Notes: generated by a model from the sequence alone, not told the origin. 64,000 nt of DNA from Massilia soli (GCF_016809835.1 NZ_JAFBIL020000004.1:434001-498000); one strand, 5' to 3'. Positions 44,980 through 53,047 are shown, counted from the stretch's first letter. Translations and numbers: made by a program.

Positions 44980-46230
44980 TTACTTGGCCGGTGCCGGGTT
45001 GAGCATCTGCGCCAGCGCGTCGCGCATGATGCGGTCGGCGTGGGCGATCTGGTCGTCCGAGACGATCAGCGCGGGCGCCAGGCGGACCACGTCGGGACCG
45101 GCGATCAGCAGCATCAGGCCGAGCGCTTCGCAGGCCTTGGTGAAGTCCTTGGCGCGGCCCTTGAAACCGTCGGCCAGCGGCAGGCCGATCAGCAGGCCGC
45201 TGCCGCGCACCTTGCCGAACACCTGCGGGAAGTCGGCGCTCAGCTTGTCGAGGTTGGCGAAGATCTTGGCCGAGGCCTCCTTCACGCGCGCCAGGAAGTG
45301 CGGCTGGTTGATGGTCTCGATGACGTTCAGCGCGACGGTCGCGGCCAGCGGGTTGCCGCCGTAGGTGGTGCCGTGCGAGCCGACGCCGAAGTGCTGCGCG
45401 ATCGCGTCGGTGGTCAGCATGGCGCCGATCGGATAGCCGTTGCCCAGTGCCTTGGCGCTGGTCAGGATGTCCGGGGTCACGCCCATGCCCATGTAGGCAT
45501 ACAGTTCGCCGGTACGGCCCACGCCCGACTGCACCTCATCGAAGATCAGCAGCGCGCCGGTCTTGTCGCAGAGCTCGCGCAGGGCCTTCAGGTAGTCGGG
45601 ATTGCCCGGGATGACGCCGCCCTCGCCCTGGATCGGCTCGACGATCACCGCGCACACGTCGTCGCCGATGGCAGCGCGGGCCGCTTCGATATCGTTGTAC
45701 GGGATGTGGTCAAGCTGCTGCGGCAGTGGCTCGAAGCCCTCGGTGTACTTCGGCTGGCCGCCGACCGACACGGTAAACAGGGTACGGCCGTGGAACGACG
45801 ACAGGCAGGACACGATGCGCGACTTGTGCGGGCCGAATTTGGTGTGCGCATACTTGCGCGCCAGCTTCAGGGCGCCCTCGTTCGCCTCGGCGCCCGAGTT
45901 GCAGAAGAATGCGCGGTCGGCGAAGGTCGCTTCGGTCAGCGCCAGCGCCAGGCGCAGCACCTGCTCGTTGGTATAGCCGTTACCCAGGTGCCAGACCTTG
46001 TGCATTTGCTGGGTCAGCGCATCGACCAGGGCCGGATTGCAATGACCGAGGCTGGTGACGGCGATGCCGGAGGTGAAATCGAGGTAATGCTTGCCTGACT
46101 GGTCCCACAGATCGAGGCCGGAAGCGCGCACTGGCACCATGGCCGCTGGCGCATAGGTCGGTACCAGCACCTCGTCGAAAGTTTCCCGGGTTACAGTGCG
46201 GGTAGTAAGACCGGCATCAATTGCGTTCAT
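44980..46230 (-). CDS. astC: succinylornithine / acetylornithine aminotransferase
   Basis: 416 residues, class III PLP aminotransferase of the ArgD/AstC group. It holds TSGIAVTSLGHCNPAL (about 53-68), the PLP-phosphate region FCNSGAEANEGALKLAR (about 108-124), FDEVQSGVGRTG (about 230-241) and the Schiff-base Lys in LTSAKALGNGYPIGAM (about 255-270). ArgD and AstC act on both acetyl- and succinylornithine; position at the head of the Ast operon indicates the catabolic role. The ATG at 46230 has GAGGAA seven bases upstream. Promoter TATAAT at 46294-46289. Confidence 0.93.
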   Translation of the reverse strand: MNAIDAGLTTRTVTRETFDEVLVPTYAPAAMVPVRASGLDLWDQSGKHYLDFTSGIAVTSLGHCNPALVDALTQQMHKVWHLGNGYTNEQVLRLALALTEATFADRAFFCNSGAEANEGALKLARKYAHTKFGPHKSRIVSCLSSFHGRTLFTVSVGGQPKYTEGFEPLPQQLDHIPYNDIEAARAAIGDDVCAVIVEPIQGEGGVIPGNPDYLKALRELCDKTGALLIFDEVQSGVGRTGELYAYMGMGVTPDILTSAKALGNGYPIGAMLTTDAIAQHFGVGSHGTTYGGNPLAATVALNVIETINQPHFLARVKEASAKIFANLDKLSADFPQVFGKVRGSGLLIGLPLADGFKGRAKDFTKACEALGLMLLIAGPDVVRLAPALIVSDDQIAHADRIMRDALAQMLNPAPAK

Positions 46231-46288
46231 GGCATTCCTCGTCGAAGTTAAGGGTCGCGCCCGGCCAACAGCGAGGCGCCTCCCGGCC

Positions 46289-46331
46289 ATTATAGGAAAC
46301 GCGGCAATAAAACTCTTTTCAACAAGCGACA
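46289..46331 (-). promoter_or_regulatory. astC operon promoter with ArgR-like half-site
   Basis: On the minus strand a perfect TATAAT occupies 46294-46289, 58 bases before the astC start. No good -35 box lies 16-18 bases upstream. Instead, TGTCGC (46331-46326), eight bases and AA (46317-46316) end over the -35 position. TGTCGC-N8-AA is the half-site known for P. aeruginosa ArgR. Twenty-one bases further upstream the AA element recurs with a degenerate core. This suggests activation by the ArgR-like protein encoded next door. Confidence 0.55.
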
Positions 46332-46386
46332 GCCATTTTCACTTTTACTCATACAAAATTGCCCATGAAAGATTCCAAAATCGAAG

Positions 46387-46456
46387 ATTCCAAAATCGGG
46401 GACAGACCACCATTTTGGAATCTTCCAAAATGGTGGTCTGTCCCCGATTTTGGAAT
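46387..46456. repeat. perfect 34-base inverted repeat
   Basis: Left arm 46387-46420 and right arm 46423-46456 are exact reverse complements with only TC between them. Each arm contains ATTCCAAAATCGGGGACAG and CCACCATTTTGGAA. Pieces of the same words flank it: GATTCCAAAATCG at 46371-46383 and CCCCGATTTTGGA at about 46470-46482, so the site is a small repeat mosaic. The GGGGACAGACCAC word is like REP elements tied to REP-associated tyrosine transposases, but no such gene is in the window. It lies between the arginine regulator and its target operon. Confidence 0.9.
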
Positions 46457-46503
46457 GTTTTGGCCTGCCCCCCGATTTTGGAGGGTTTTCGCTTTGATGG
46501 GGA

Positions 46504-47451
46504 TCAGGTGGTGCCGCTGAGCTTGCGCTGGCGCTCTTCGCGGGGGGTGTTGCCGAACAGGGCGCCGAACGCCGTGGAGAAGTGCGAGCCGCTCGAGAAG
46601 CCGCACATCAGCCCAACCTGGACGATCGAGTTGTTAGTGCTTTGTAGTAGCTGGCGCGCGCGCTGCAGCCTCAGCTCAAGGTAGTAGCGCGAGGGCAGGC
46701 TGCCGAGGTATTGCTTGAACAGCCGCTCGAGCTGGCGCCGCGAAATCCCGACCAGGTTGGCAATGTCGTCCGTCGAGAGCGGCTCTTCGATGTTCGCTTC
46801 CATCAGCGATACCGCTTCCGTCAGCTTCGGCTGCAAGGCGCCAAAGCGCGCTTGCAGCGCGACCCGTTGGCGCTCGTCCTTGCCGCGCACCCGGTCGATG
46901 CAGAGCTGTTCCTTGATCTGGGCCTGGATGCCGGCGCCGAAGATCACTTCGACCAAGCTCAGCGCGAAGTCGATGCTGGCGGCGCCGCCGCAGCAGGTCA
47001 GGTGGGGCCCGTCGATTTCAAACAGGTTCGGCGTGAACATGGTGTGTTCGTCGACCGAATCGGCGTCCGGATAGAGCGACCACGGCAGCGCGGTGCGCAC
47101 GCCCGACAACACCCCTGCATCGGCCAGCCATAGCACGCCCGCCCCTACCCCGCCCCAGAACGGGGCTGAGCGGCAGCGCTCGATGACGACGCGGATGTTG
47201 CCGGGCTTGAGCGCGGCCTGCGCTTCGTCGGCGACCAGCAGCACCAAATGCCAGTGGCGCTGGGTGTCGGTGAGGAATTTGTCAGGGCTGCGGACGTCGA
47301 CGTGCAGTCGCTCCGGCCCGAGCAGCTTGGCGGCCAGCTTCAGCGGCTGGTACAGGCCTGCCCAGCTGAGCGAGTCGGGTTCGCCGGCGTGGATCAGCAG
47401 GACGCGCAGCGGCCTCTCCTGCGCGAGGCGGGCGAGGTCAGCGATTGGCAT
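46504..47451 (-). CDS. argR: AraC-family regulator with DJ-1/PfpI-like domain, ArgR-like
   Basis: 315 residues. The N-terminal 190 residues form a GATase1/DJ-1-like sensing domain, and the C-terminal 100 an AraC-type double helix-turn-helix (ISRRQLERLFKQYLG about 237-251, VGLMCGFSSGSHFSTAFGALFGNTP about 283-307). This architecture (GlxA group) is that of P. aeruginosa ArgR, which binds arginine and activates the aru operon. The gene lies directly upstream of the ast/aru operon on the same strand, supporting the same role. The name is by analogy. A 34-base hairpin separates it from the astC promoter. Confidence 0.83.
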   Translation of the reverse strand: MPIADLARLAQERPLRVLLIHAGEPDSLSWAGLYQPLKLAAKLLGPERLHVDVRSPDKFLTDTQRHWHLVLLVADEAQAALKPGNIRVVIERCRSAPFWGGVGAGVLWLADAGVLSGVRTALPWSLYPDADSVDEHTMFTPNLFEIDGPHLTCCGGAASIDFALSLVEVIFGAGIQAQIKEQLCIDRVRGKDERQRVALQARFGALQPKLTEAVSLMEANIEEPLSTDDIANLVGISRRQLERLFKQYLGSLPSRYYLELRLQRARQLLQSTNNSIVQVGLMCGFSSGSHFSTAFGALFGNTPREERQRKLSGTT

Positions 47452-47627
47452 CAGTCTGCGGGCGGCGTGTCATGTCGGCGGTGGCGGGAGCCCATATGGC
47501 GGCTCGGGATTGCTTGGGTCGTATCATACCGGAGATCAACACCCGCGGTCTTGTCCGCCCCCCGTTTTTGGCCCGGCGCAGGCTTGCCGCCACTGCTATC
47601 GGGCGCAGGCGGCTATAATTGCTCCCC

Positions 47628-48080
47628 ATGGGCGAACGATATCTAAAGAGTGTGCGGCTGCTGGCAGAGTGCTTGCAGGGCTTCGAGCGCTTCTCCGGCG
47701 AATCGGTGCGCGCTTGCGGGCTGACCCATGCCCAGTTCGATATCATCGCCACGCTCGGCAACACCCAGGGCATGACGTACAAGGAGCTGGGCGAACGCAC
47801 CCTGATTACCAAGGGCACCCTGACCGGTGTGATCGAGCGGCTGGAGCAAAAAGGCCTGGTTGCACGCGAACGCAGCAACGAGGACAAGCGCTCCTTTTTT
47901 GTCCGCCTGACGCCCAAGGGCGAGGAGTCGTTCAGCCAGGCTTTTCCAGCCGTGGTGGCACAGGGAAAAAAGTTGTTCGAGCAGTATTCGGACGCGGACT
48001 TCGCAGCCCTGGATGCATCCTTGCTCAAGCTGAGGCAGCTCATCGCCACCGGCGCGGGCCCTGATTCCCCTCATTCATAA
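47628..48080 (+). CDS. MarR-family transcriptional regulator
   Basis: 150 residues of winged-helix MarR type. The HTH covers MTYKELGERTLITKGTLTGVIERLEQKGLV (about 54-83) and the wing RSNEDKRSFFVRLTPKGEE (about 87-105). N- and C-terminal helices form the dimer interface. ATG at 47628 is chosen; a TTG at 47619 is in frame. It is divergent from the ArgR-like gene, with 176 bases between, and is followed after 15 bases by a small orphan gene, which may be co-transcribed. Ligand and targets are unknown. Confidence 0.88.
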   Translation: MGERYLKSVRLLAECLQGFERFSGESVRACGLTHAQFDIIATLGNTQGMTYKELGERTLITKGTLTGVIERLEQKGLVARERSNEDKRSFFVRLTPKGEESFSQAFPAVVAQGKKLFEQYSDADFAALDASLLKLRQLIATGAGPDSPHS

Positions 48081-48095
48081 ATTGACGATAACAAT

Positions 48096-48380
48096 ATGCT
48101 AAAAACTACCCTGCTCGACGGCGTGACGCCGGCAACATTCGACAAGCAAATCACCGGCAACCTGCTGCTTGAATCCGTATCCCCGGACGAAGTACGCGCC
48201 GAGAAGATGATCATCGGCGTGCGCAATGGCGATGGCGATATCTATCGCCTGATCGGCGCGACCAAGATGAACAGCTACGTCAACGCCGTCGAAGAGCTCG
48301 AAGACATGGAGCTGGTCGACGAACTGGCTGATGTGGAAGAAACCCGCGAAGGCTGCGACGCCATCTTCGGCGAAGCGTAA
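48096..48380 (+). CDS. small acidic protein of unknown function
   Basis: 94 residues that I do not recognise. It is acidic, with no membrane segment or signal peptide. The centre (RAEKMIIGVRNGDGDIYRLIG, about 34-54) looks like a beta-hairpin, and the tail is a Glu/Asp/Val-rich helix (VEELEDMELVDELADVEETREG). Codon use is like its neighbours, the frame has a normal length for a compact domain, and it lies 15 bases behind the MarR gene and before a terminator, which supports a real gene. A partner or target of the MarR regulator is possible but unproved. Confidence 0.6.
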   Translation: MLKTTLLDGVTPATFDKQITGNLLLESVSPDEVRAEKMIIGVRNGDGDIYRLIGATKMNSYVNAVEELEDMELVDELADVEETREGCDAIFGEA

Positions 48381-48392
48381 TCGTCCCGCTGT

Positions 48393-48424
48393 CGTAAAAA
48401 AGTGCCGCACGGCATCTTTTTACG
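48393..48424. terminator. bidirectional hairpin after the MarR-orphan pair
   Basis: CGTAAAAAAGTGCC (48393-48406) pairs with 48411-48424 across a GCAC loop, with one mismatch and one wobble. The A/T-rich base of the stem gives a T5 run on both strands. It starts 13 bases past the stop of the orphan gene. Confidence 0.7.
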
Positions 48425-48457
48425 CGGACAGTTTGTTTACTGGAGTAGAATTTCCAA

Positions 48458-49291
48458 ATGGACAGACTTGAAGCATTCAAAAGCCTTGCAGCTGAGGCAA
48501 GCCGCGGCGAACTGACGTTTCCGACCAATCTAGACGCCACGCTCAAGCTGCAGCGCGCGCTGGACGATCCGGATTGCGACACCGATACCGCCGCGCGCCT
48601 GGTCCAGGCCGAACCGCTGCTTGCCGCGCGCGCCGTGGCCATCGCCAACTCGGCCGCCTATAAACGCGCCGGCAGCGAAGTCACCAACGTGCGCGCAGCC
48701 ATCCAGCGCGTCGGTTTCCGTACCCTCAATGCGCTGGTCGCCGCGGTCATCGTGCGCCAGCTCGACAGCAAGATCACCGAACCGAACCTGCGCGCCATGG
48801 CCGACCAGCTATGGCGCCATTCGACCCACGTCGCCGCGCTGGCCCAGGTCATCGCGCGCCGGGTCACCCATACCGATCCGGAGACCGCGCTGTTTGCCGG
48901 CATCGTCCACGAGGTGGGCAGTTTCTACATTTTGTCGCGCGCCGAGGAGTATCCCGGCCTGCTCGACGGCGAGCCGGAGGAATGGCTTGAATTCGCCGAA
49001 ACGGCCATCGGCCGTGGCGTGCTGGCCAAGCTTGGGGTGCCCGCCCCCGTGATGGAAGCGATTGAGGCGATGTGGCATGGTCTGCGCGCCTTGCCGCCGG
49101 AATCGCTGGGCGACACGCTACTGTTGGCCAACGACCTGTCGCCAGTACCATCCCCGCTGCACGTGCGCGCTGGCGCCACCTCCGAGCAGTCCGCCGCGAC
49201 CATCGACTTCGTCATTGGCGAAGGCAGCCTGCAAAGCATCCTCGACGAGTCCGCCGAGGACGTGCGCAGCCTGACTTCTGCCCTGCTGTAA
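48458..49291 (+). CDS. HDOD domain protein
   Basis: 277 residues covering one HDOD domain, a degenerate HD-type fold that lacks the phosphohydrolase metal centre. Features are LVQAEPLLAARAVAIANSAAY (about 48-68), VRAAIQRVGFRTLNALV (about 77-93), WRHSTHVAALAQVIAR (about 118-133) and ALFAGIVHEVGSFYIL (about 142-157). The last keeps an H-E, not the H-D pair, so catalysis is unlikely. HDOD proteins act in signalling with cyclic di-GMP or chemosensory systems; its partner is not visible here. Confidence 0.87.
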   Translation: MDRLEAFKSLAAEASRGELTFPTNLDATLKLQRALDDPDCDTDTAARLVQAEPLLAARAVAIANSAAYKRAGSEVTNVRAAIQRVGFRTLNALVAAVIVRQLDSKITEPNLRAMADQLWRHSTHVAALAQVIARRVTHTDPETALFAGIVHEVGSFYILSRAEEYPGLLDGEPEEWLEFAETAIGRGVLAKLGVPAPVMEAIEAMWHGLRALPPESLGDTLLLANDLSPVPSPLHVRAGATSEQSAATIDFVIGEGSLQSILDESAEDVRSLTSALL

Positions 49292-49302
49292 ACCTTTCGG
49301 GC

Positions 49303-49329
49303 AAAAAAACGCCCGCTGCGAGAGCGGGC
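49303..49329 (-). terminator. minus-strand terminator, secDF side
   Basis: Read on the minus strand, GCCCGCT (49329-49323), a five-base loop and AGCGGGC (49317-49311) are followed by G and T7 (49309-49303). This is a good intrinsic terminator for the secD-secF operon about 210 bases after the secF stop. On the plus strand it has no T tail. Confidence 0.75.
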
Positions 49330-49470
49330 CAAGTCCAAAACTAGGGATGTCCTGAAAGAGACAGTTCCACTTTAACCGCACCCCAATATGGGCTCTGTGC
49401 GTGAACACACACAAACTGCAATAAAGTTTCCGGGGAGTTTGCGCGGATCGCGCCGGGACGCCTGCTCGCC

Positions 49471-49494
49471 AGAGGGAAACGGGCGTTTCCCTCT
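49471..49494. terminator. hairpin between HDOD and secF genes
   Basis: A perfect ten-base stem (AGAGGGAAAC and its complement) with loop GGGC. The plus-strand tail is CTTTGATG, so it is a weak terminator for either direction. It lies in the 246-base convergent gap 49292-49537, which holds no gene. Confidence 0.5.
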
Positions 49495-49537
49495 TTGATG
49501 GCGCGCAAGCCGCCGGCCCCGCAGGGCCGGCCAATTG

Positions 49538-50560
49538 TTACACTACCGCGCCGTCCGTTTCGTCTTTCTGGACGACCGGCTTGATCAGGTCTTCACGCTT
49601 GATGCCCAGCCACATGGCGATCGCCGCGGCAACGAACACCGACGAGTAGATACCGAAGCAGATGCCGATGGTCAGCGCCATCGCGAAGTAATGCAGCGAC
49701 GGGCCGCCGAAAATCAGCATCGACAGGACCATCATCTGGGTCGAGCCGTGCGTGATGATCGTCCGGGAAATGGTGCCGGTAATGGCGCTGTCGATCACTT
49801 CGGGCACGGTTGACTTGCGCTGCTTGCGGAAGGTCTCGCGGATCCGGTCGAAAATAACCACCGATTCGTTCACCGAGTAGCCCAGCACCGCCAGCACCGC
49901 GGCCAGCACGGTCAGCGAGAATTCCCACTGGAAGAACGCGAAGAAGCCCAGGATGATGACCACGTCGTGCAGGTTGGCGAGAATCGCCGCCACTGCGTAC
50001 TTCCATTCGAAGCGAATGGCCAGGTAGATCATCACGCCGATGATCACCATGATCAGCGCGTTCAGGCCATTCTGAGCCAGTTCGTCGCCCACCTGCGGGC
50101 CGACGAATTCGACTTTTTGCAGGCTCACCACCTCTTTGCCGGCGCTATCGAAGCAACCCGTCTTGGCCACGTTTTCGCCCTTTGGCGTCATCGAATTGAC
50201 CTGGCGCGTGGCGCCGCCTTCGGCCTTGCACAGCCCGTTGAAGACGATTTGCGAGCCGGTCGCGCCGGACACCGATTCAATGATCGGCAAGCGCAGCATG
50301 ACATCTTGCGCGGTACCGAAGCTGGTCACTTCCGGTTGCTCGTAGCCCAGCTTGATCAGCTCGCCACGGATCTTCTCCGGATTGGCCGCGCCAGGGTACT
50401 TCAGCTCCATCACGGTGCCGCCCTTGAACTCCACCGAGAAGTGCAAGCCTTTGGTCGCAATGAAGAACACGGCCGCCACGAAGGTCAGCGCCGAAATCAC
50501 GTTGAAAATCAACGCATGGCGCATGAAGGGAATATCTTTCTTGATGCGGAAAAATTCCAT
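49538..50560 (-). CDS. secF: protein translocase subunit SecF
   Basis: 340 residues with six membrane segments and one large periplasmic loop after the first. Family motifs are FSVEFKGGTVMEL (about 46-58), the conserved GDELAQNGLNALIMVIIGVMIYL region, and GYSVNESVVIFDRIRETFR (about 232-250), which belongs to the proton-driven SecDF mechanism. With SecD it pulls secreted proteins from the SecYEG channel on the periplasmic side. The loop 110-160 is somewhat longer than in E. coli. It lies 25 bases after secD. Confidence 0.96.
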   Translation of the reverse strand: MEFFRIKKDIPFMRHALIFNVISALTFVAAVFFIATKGLHFSVEFKGGTVMELKYPGAANPEKIRGELIKLGYEQPEVTSFGTAQDVMLRLPIIESVSGATGSQIVFNGLCKAEGGATRQVNSMTPKGENVAKTGCFDSAGKEVVSLQKVEFVGPQVGDELAQNGLNALIMVIIGVMIYLAIRFEWKYAVAAILANLHDVVIILGFFAFFQWEFSLTVLAAVLAVLGYSVNESVVIFDRIRETFRKQRKSTVPEVIDSAITGTISRTIITHGSTQMMVLSMLIFGGPSLHYFAMALTIGICFGIYSSVFVAAAIAMWLGIKREDLIKPVVQKDETDGAVV

Positions 50561-50585
50561 CTCGAATCCTAGTAGTAAGTGCTAA

Positions 50586-52457
50586 TTATTTCTCGACCGA
50601 CAGGCCAGGAGTCCAGACGGTACCGATCGACACCCGGGTCAGCTTCTTCTTGCGGCCGTACCAGAGATTGACGACGCCGCGCGACACGAAGACCGCCGAG
50701 AACATCGAGGTCATGATGCCCAGGCAGTGCACGATCGCAAAGCCGCGGACCGGTCCGGAGCCGAACACCAGCAGTGCGATACCGACGATGAGGGTCGTGA
50801 TGTTGGAGTCGAGAATGGTTGCCCATGCACGGTCGAAGCCGGCCGCGATCGACGCCTGCGGGCTGTTACCGGCACGCAGTTCCTCGCGAATACGCTCATT
50901 GATCAGCACGTTCGAGTCGATCGCCATACCCAGCGCCAGCGCGATTGCCGCAATACCCGGCAGGGTCAGCGTGACGCCCATGAAGGACAGCAGCGCCAGC
51001 AGGAACAGCACGTTCGCCGCCAGTGCCACCGAGCTGAAGATACCGAACAGATGGTAGTAGAGCACCATGAAGACGGCAATCGCGGCAAAGCCGTACAGGG
51101 TCGAATACAGGCCCTTGGCGATGTTCTCGGCGCCCAGCTGCGGGCCGACGACGCGCTCTTCGATAATTTCCATTGGCGCCGACAGCGCGCCCGAGCGCAG
51201 CAGCAGTGCCAGTTCGGTCGACTTTTCGGCGCTGCCCATGTTGGTGATCTGGAAGCTGCTGCCCAGTTCACTCTGGATGGTCGGCGCCGACAGGATGGTG
51301 TATTTGCCTTTTTCTTTCAGCAAGATCGCCATGCGCTGGCCGATGTTGTCGCGGGTTGCCAGGCGAATCTTGCGGCCGCCGTCGCCGTTCAGGTCAAGCG
51401 ATACGGCAGGCTGCTGGTTCTGGTCAAAGCTCGCTACCGCGCTCGAAATGTACTCGCCGGTGAGGATCACGTCTTTCGACACCACCAGCGGACCGCCCTG
51501 CTCAGGGCCGAACAGTTCCGAGTTCAGTGGAATGGCGGCAGCCGATTCGGTGCCAGGCACTACCGACTTGTCGACCATGCGCAGTTCCAGCGTCGCGGTG
51601 CGGCCGATGATGTCCTTGGCATGCGCCACGTCCTGCACGCCTGGCAGCTGGACCACGATGCGCTCGAGGCCTTGCTGGGCGATGATCGGCTCGGACACGC
51701 CAAGTTCGTTAATACGCTTGGACAGGGTCGCGATGTTTTGCTTGACGCCCTCTTCCACCGTGCGCTTGAGCGCATCGGGCTTCATGGTGACGACCAGCTT
51801 CAGGTTCTCGCCTTCGCCGCCGTCGGCGAACGCCAGGTCGGCCGACTGGGCCGCCAGCGCTTCGCGCGCCGCGGTGCGGGTTGCGGCATCACGGAAATTG
51901 ACTTCGATCGCATTGCCGACGCGCTCGATGCCCGCGTGGCGGACATTCTTTTCTCGCAGCAGGCTGCGGACGGTCGACTGGATACCCTTGACGCGCGTCT
52001 CGAGCGTTGCCGCTGCATCGACCTGGAGCAGGAAGTGCACGCCGCCGCGCAAATCGAGGCCGAGGTTCATCGGCGAGGCGCCCAGCGACTGCATCCAGCC
52101 CGGCACATTCTTCACCAGGTTAACGGTGACGATGTAATCCGGATCGTCCGGGTCGCGGTTGAGCGCGCGTTCCAGCGCCAGCTTGGCCTTCAACTGCTCA
52201 TCGGTGGTGCCGAACAGCGCGCGCACGTAGCTACTGCTGCCTGTCCCGTCCCGGCTGATGCCATCGGTGGCGATGCCTTCGGACTTCAGCGCCGACTCGA
52301 CCTGGGCGGCGGTGTCGTCGCTGATCTTGACCGTTGCCTTGCCAGTAGTAACCTGCAGGGCCGGCGATTCCACGAAGTAGTTAGGTGCCGTGTACAGCGC
52401 CGCCAACAGCAGCGCGACGACGATCACGATATATTTCCAGACGGGATAGCGATTCAT
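50586..52457 (-). CDS. secD: protein translocase subunit SecD
   Basis: 623 residues, like E. coli SecD (615). One N-terminal membrane helix, a large periplasmic P1 domain with GLDLRGGVHFLLQVD (about 133-147) and INELGVSEPIIAQQGLERIVVQLPG (about 249-273), and five C-terminal helices with ALGMAIDSNVLINERIREEL (about 525-544), which holds the functional Asp. It acts with SecF at the inner membrane. It is preceded by yajC with a 56-base gap. Operon order queA-tgt-yajC-secD-secF is the standard one. Confidence 0.97.
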   Translation of the reverse strand: MNRYPVWKYIVIVVALLLAALYTAPNYFVESPALQVTTGKATVKISDDTAAQVESALKSEGIATDGISRDGTGSSSYVRALFGTTDEQLKAKLALERALNRDPDDPDYIVTVNLVKNVPGWMQSLGASPMNLGLDLRGGVHFLLQVDAAATLETRVKGIQSTVRSLLREKNVRHAGIERVGNAIEVNFRDAATRTAAREALAAQSADLAFADGGEGENLKLVVTMKPDALKRTVEEGVKQNIATLSKRINELGVSEPIIAQQGLERIVVQLPGVQDVAHAKDIIGRTATLELRMVDKSVVPGTESAAAIPLNSELFGPEQGGPLVVSKDVILTGEYISSAVASFDQNQQPAVSLDLNGDGGRKIRLATRDNIGQRMAILLKEKGKYTILSAPTIQSELGSSFQITNMGSAEKSTELALLLRSGALSAPMEIIEERVVGPQLGAENIAKGLYSTLYGFAAIAVFMVLYYHLFGIFSSVALAANVLFLLALLSFMGVTLTLPGIAAIALALGMAIDSNVLINERIREELRAGNSPQASIAAGFDRAWATILDSNITTLIVGIALLVFGSGPVRGFAIVHCLGIMTSMFSAVFVSRGVVNLWYGRKKKLTRVSIGTVWTPGLSVEK

Positions 52458-52513
52458 AGTGTTCCAGCGTTCGATGTTGAGCAGCCGGGCGACTGCAAAG
52501 CCGCCCGCGAGGC

Positions 52514-52852
52514 TTACAGGGACTTGATCGTGCCTTTAGGCAGCAGCGTGGTGATCGAGTGCTTCTGCACGACGATCTCGGTGTTCGGCGACACTTCAAC
52601 GGTTACATAGGTGTCGTTGACTTTGCTGACCTTGCCCAGGATGCCGCCGGCGGTGATGACTTCGTCGCCCTTGGCGAGCGCGTCCATCATGGCCTTTTGC
52701 TCTTTCGCGCGCTTCTGCTGTGGGCGGATCATGAGGAAATACATGACCACGAACATCAGGATCAGTGGCAGGAAGGTCGACAGGCTGCCCATCAGGCCAG
52801 GATCTGCTGCTGGGGCGGCTGCGGCTTGCGCATAAGCGTTGGAAATAAACAC
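52514..52852 (-). CDS. yajC: preprotein translocase subunit YajC
   Basis: 112 residues with one membrane segment (LPLILMFVVMYFLMI, about 29-43) and the family signature RPQQKRAKEQKAMMDALAKGDEVITAGGILGKV (about 44-76). It associates with SecDF. The gene has its own upstream gap of 195 bases after tgt, containing a hairpin repeat, so it may need a separate promoter. Confidence 0.95.
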   Translation of the reverse strand: MFISNAYAQAAAAPAADPGLMGSLSTFLPLILMFVVMYFLMIRPQQKRAKEQKAMMDALAKGDEVITAGGILGKVSKVNDTYVTVEVSPNTEIVVQKHSITTLLPKGTIKSL

Positions 52853-52974
52853 GGTGACTCCGTTTGTTAGTTGGTCTGGTAAAAAAAGTAGCGCTGTATT
52901 CTAGCACCGGCTGGGGTGATGCAAGTCATTCCGGCATGTTGAGGCAGTAATTCTTATTGCAAGTGTCGACAATT

Positions 52975-53047
52975 GTCGTTCCCGCGCAGGCGGGAACCCA
53001 TACCGAGCGCGCGCTGCATGGATCCCCGCTTTCGCGGGGACGACGTG
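52975..53047. repeat. paired REP-like hairpins behind tgt
   Basis: Left unit 52975-53004 (GTCGTTCCCGCGCAGGCGGG, then AACCCATAC) and inverted right unit 53017-53047 (CATGGATCCCCGC, then GCGGGGACGACGTG) face each other, as at 31518-31594. The right unit ends exactly at the tgt stop codon (minus strand, 53050-53048). It separates queA-tgt from yajC-secD-secF within what is usually one operon. Confidence 0.85.

Noticed and set aside
46387-46456. CRISPR repeat or terminator as explanation of the long palindrome
   Set aside because: There is no regular repeat-spacer series, and the stem is too long with no T tail for an ordinary terminator.
46349-46606. Small minus-strand frame of 85 codons through the 34-base hairpin
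   Set aside because: It overlaps the 3' end of the ArgR-like gene in another frame and reads through both arms of the palindrome; no family and no ribosome site.
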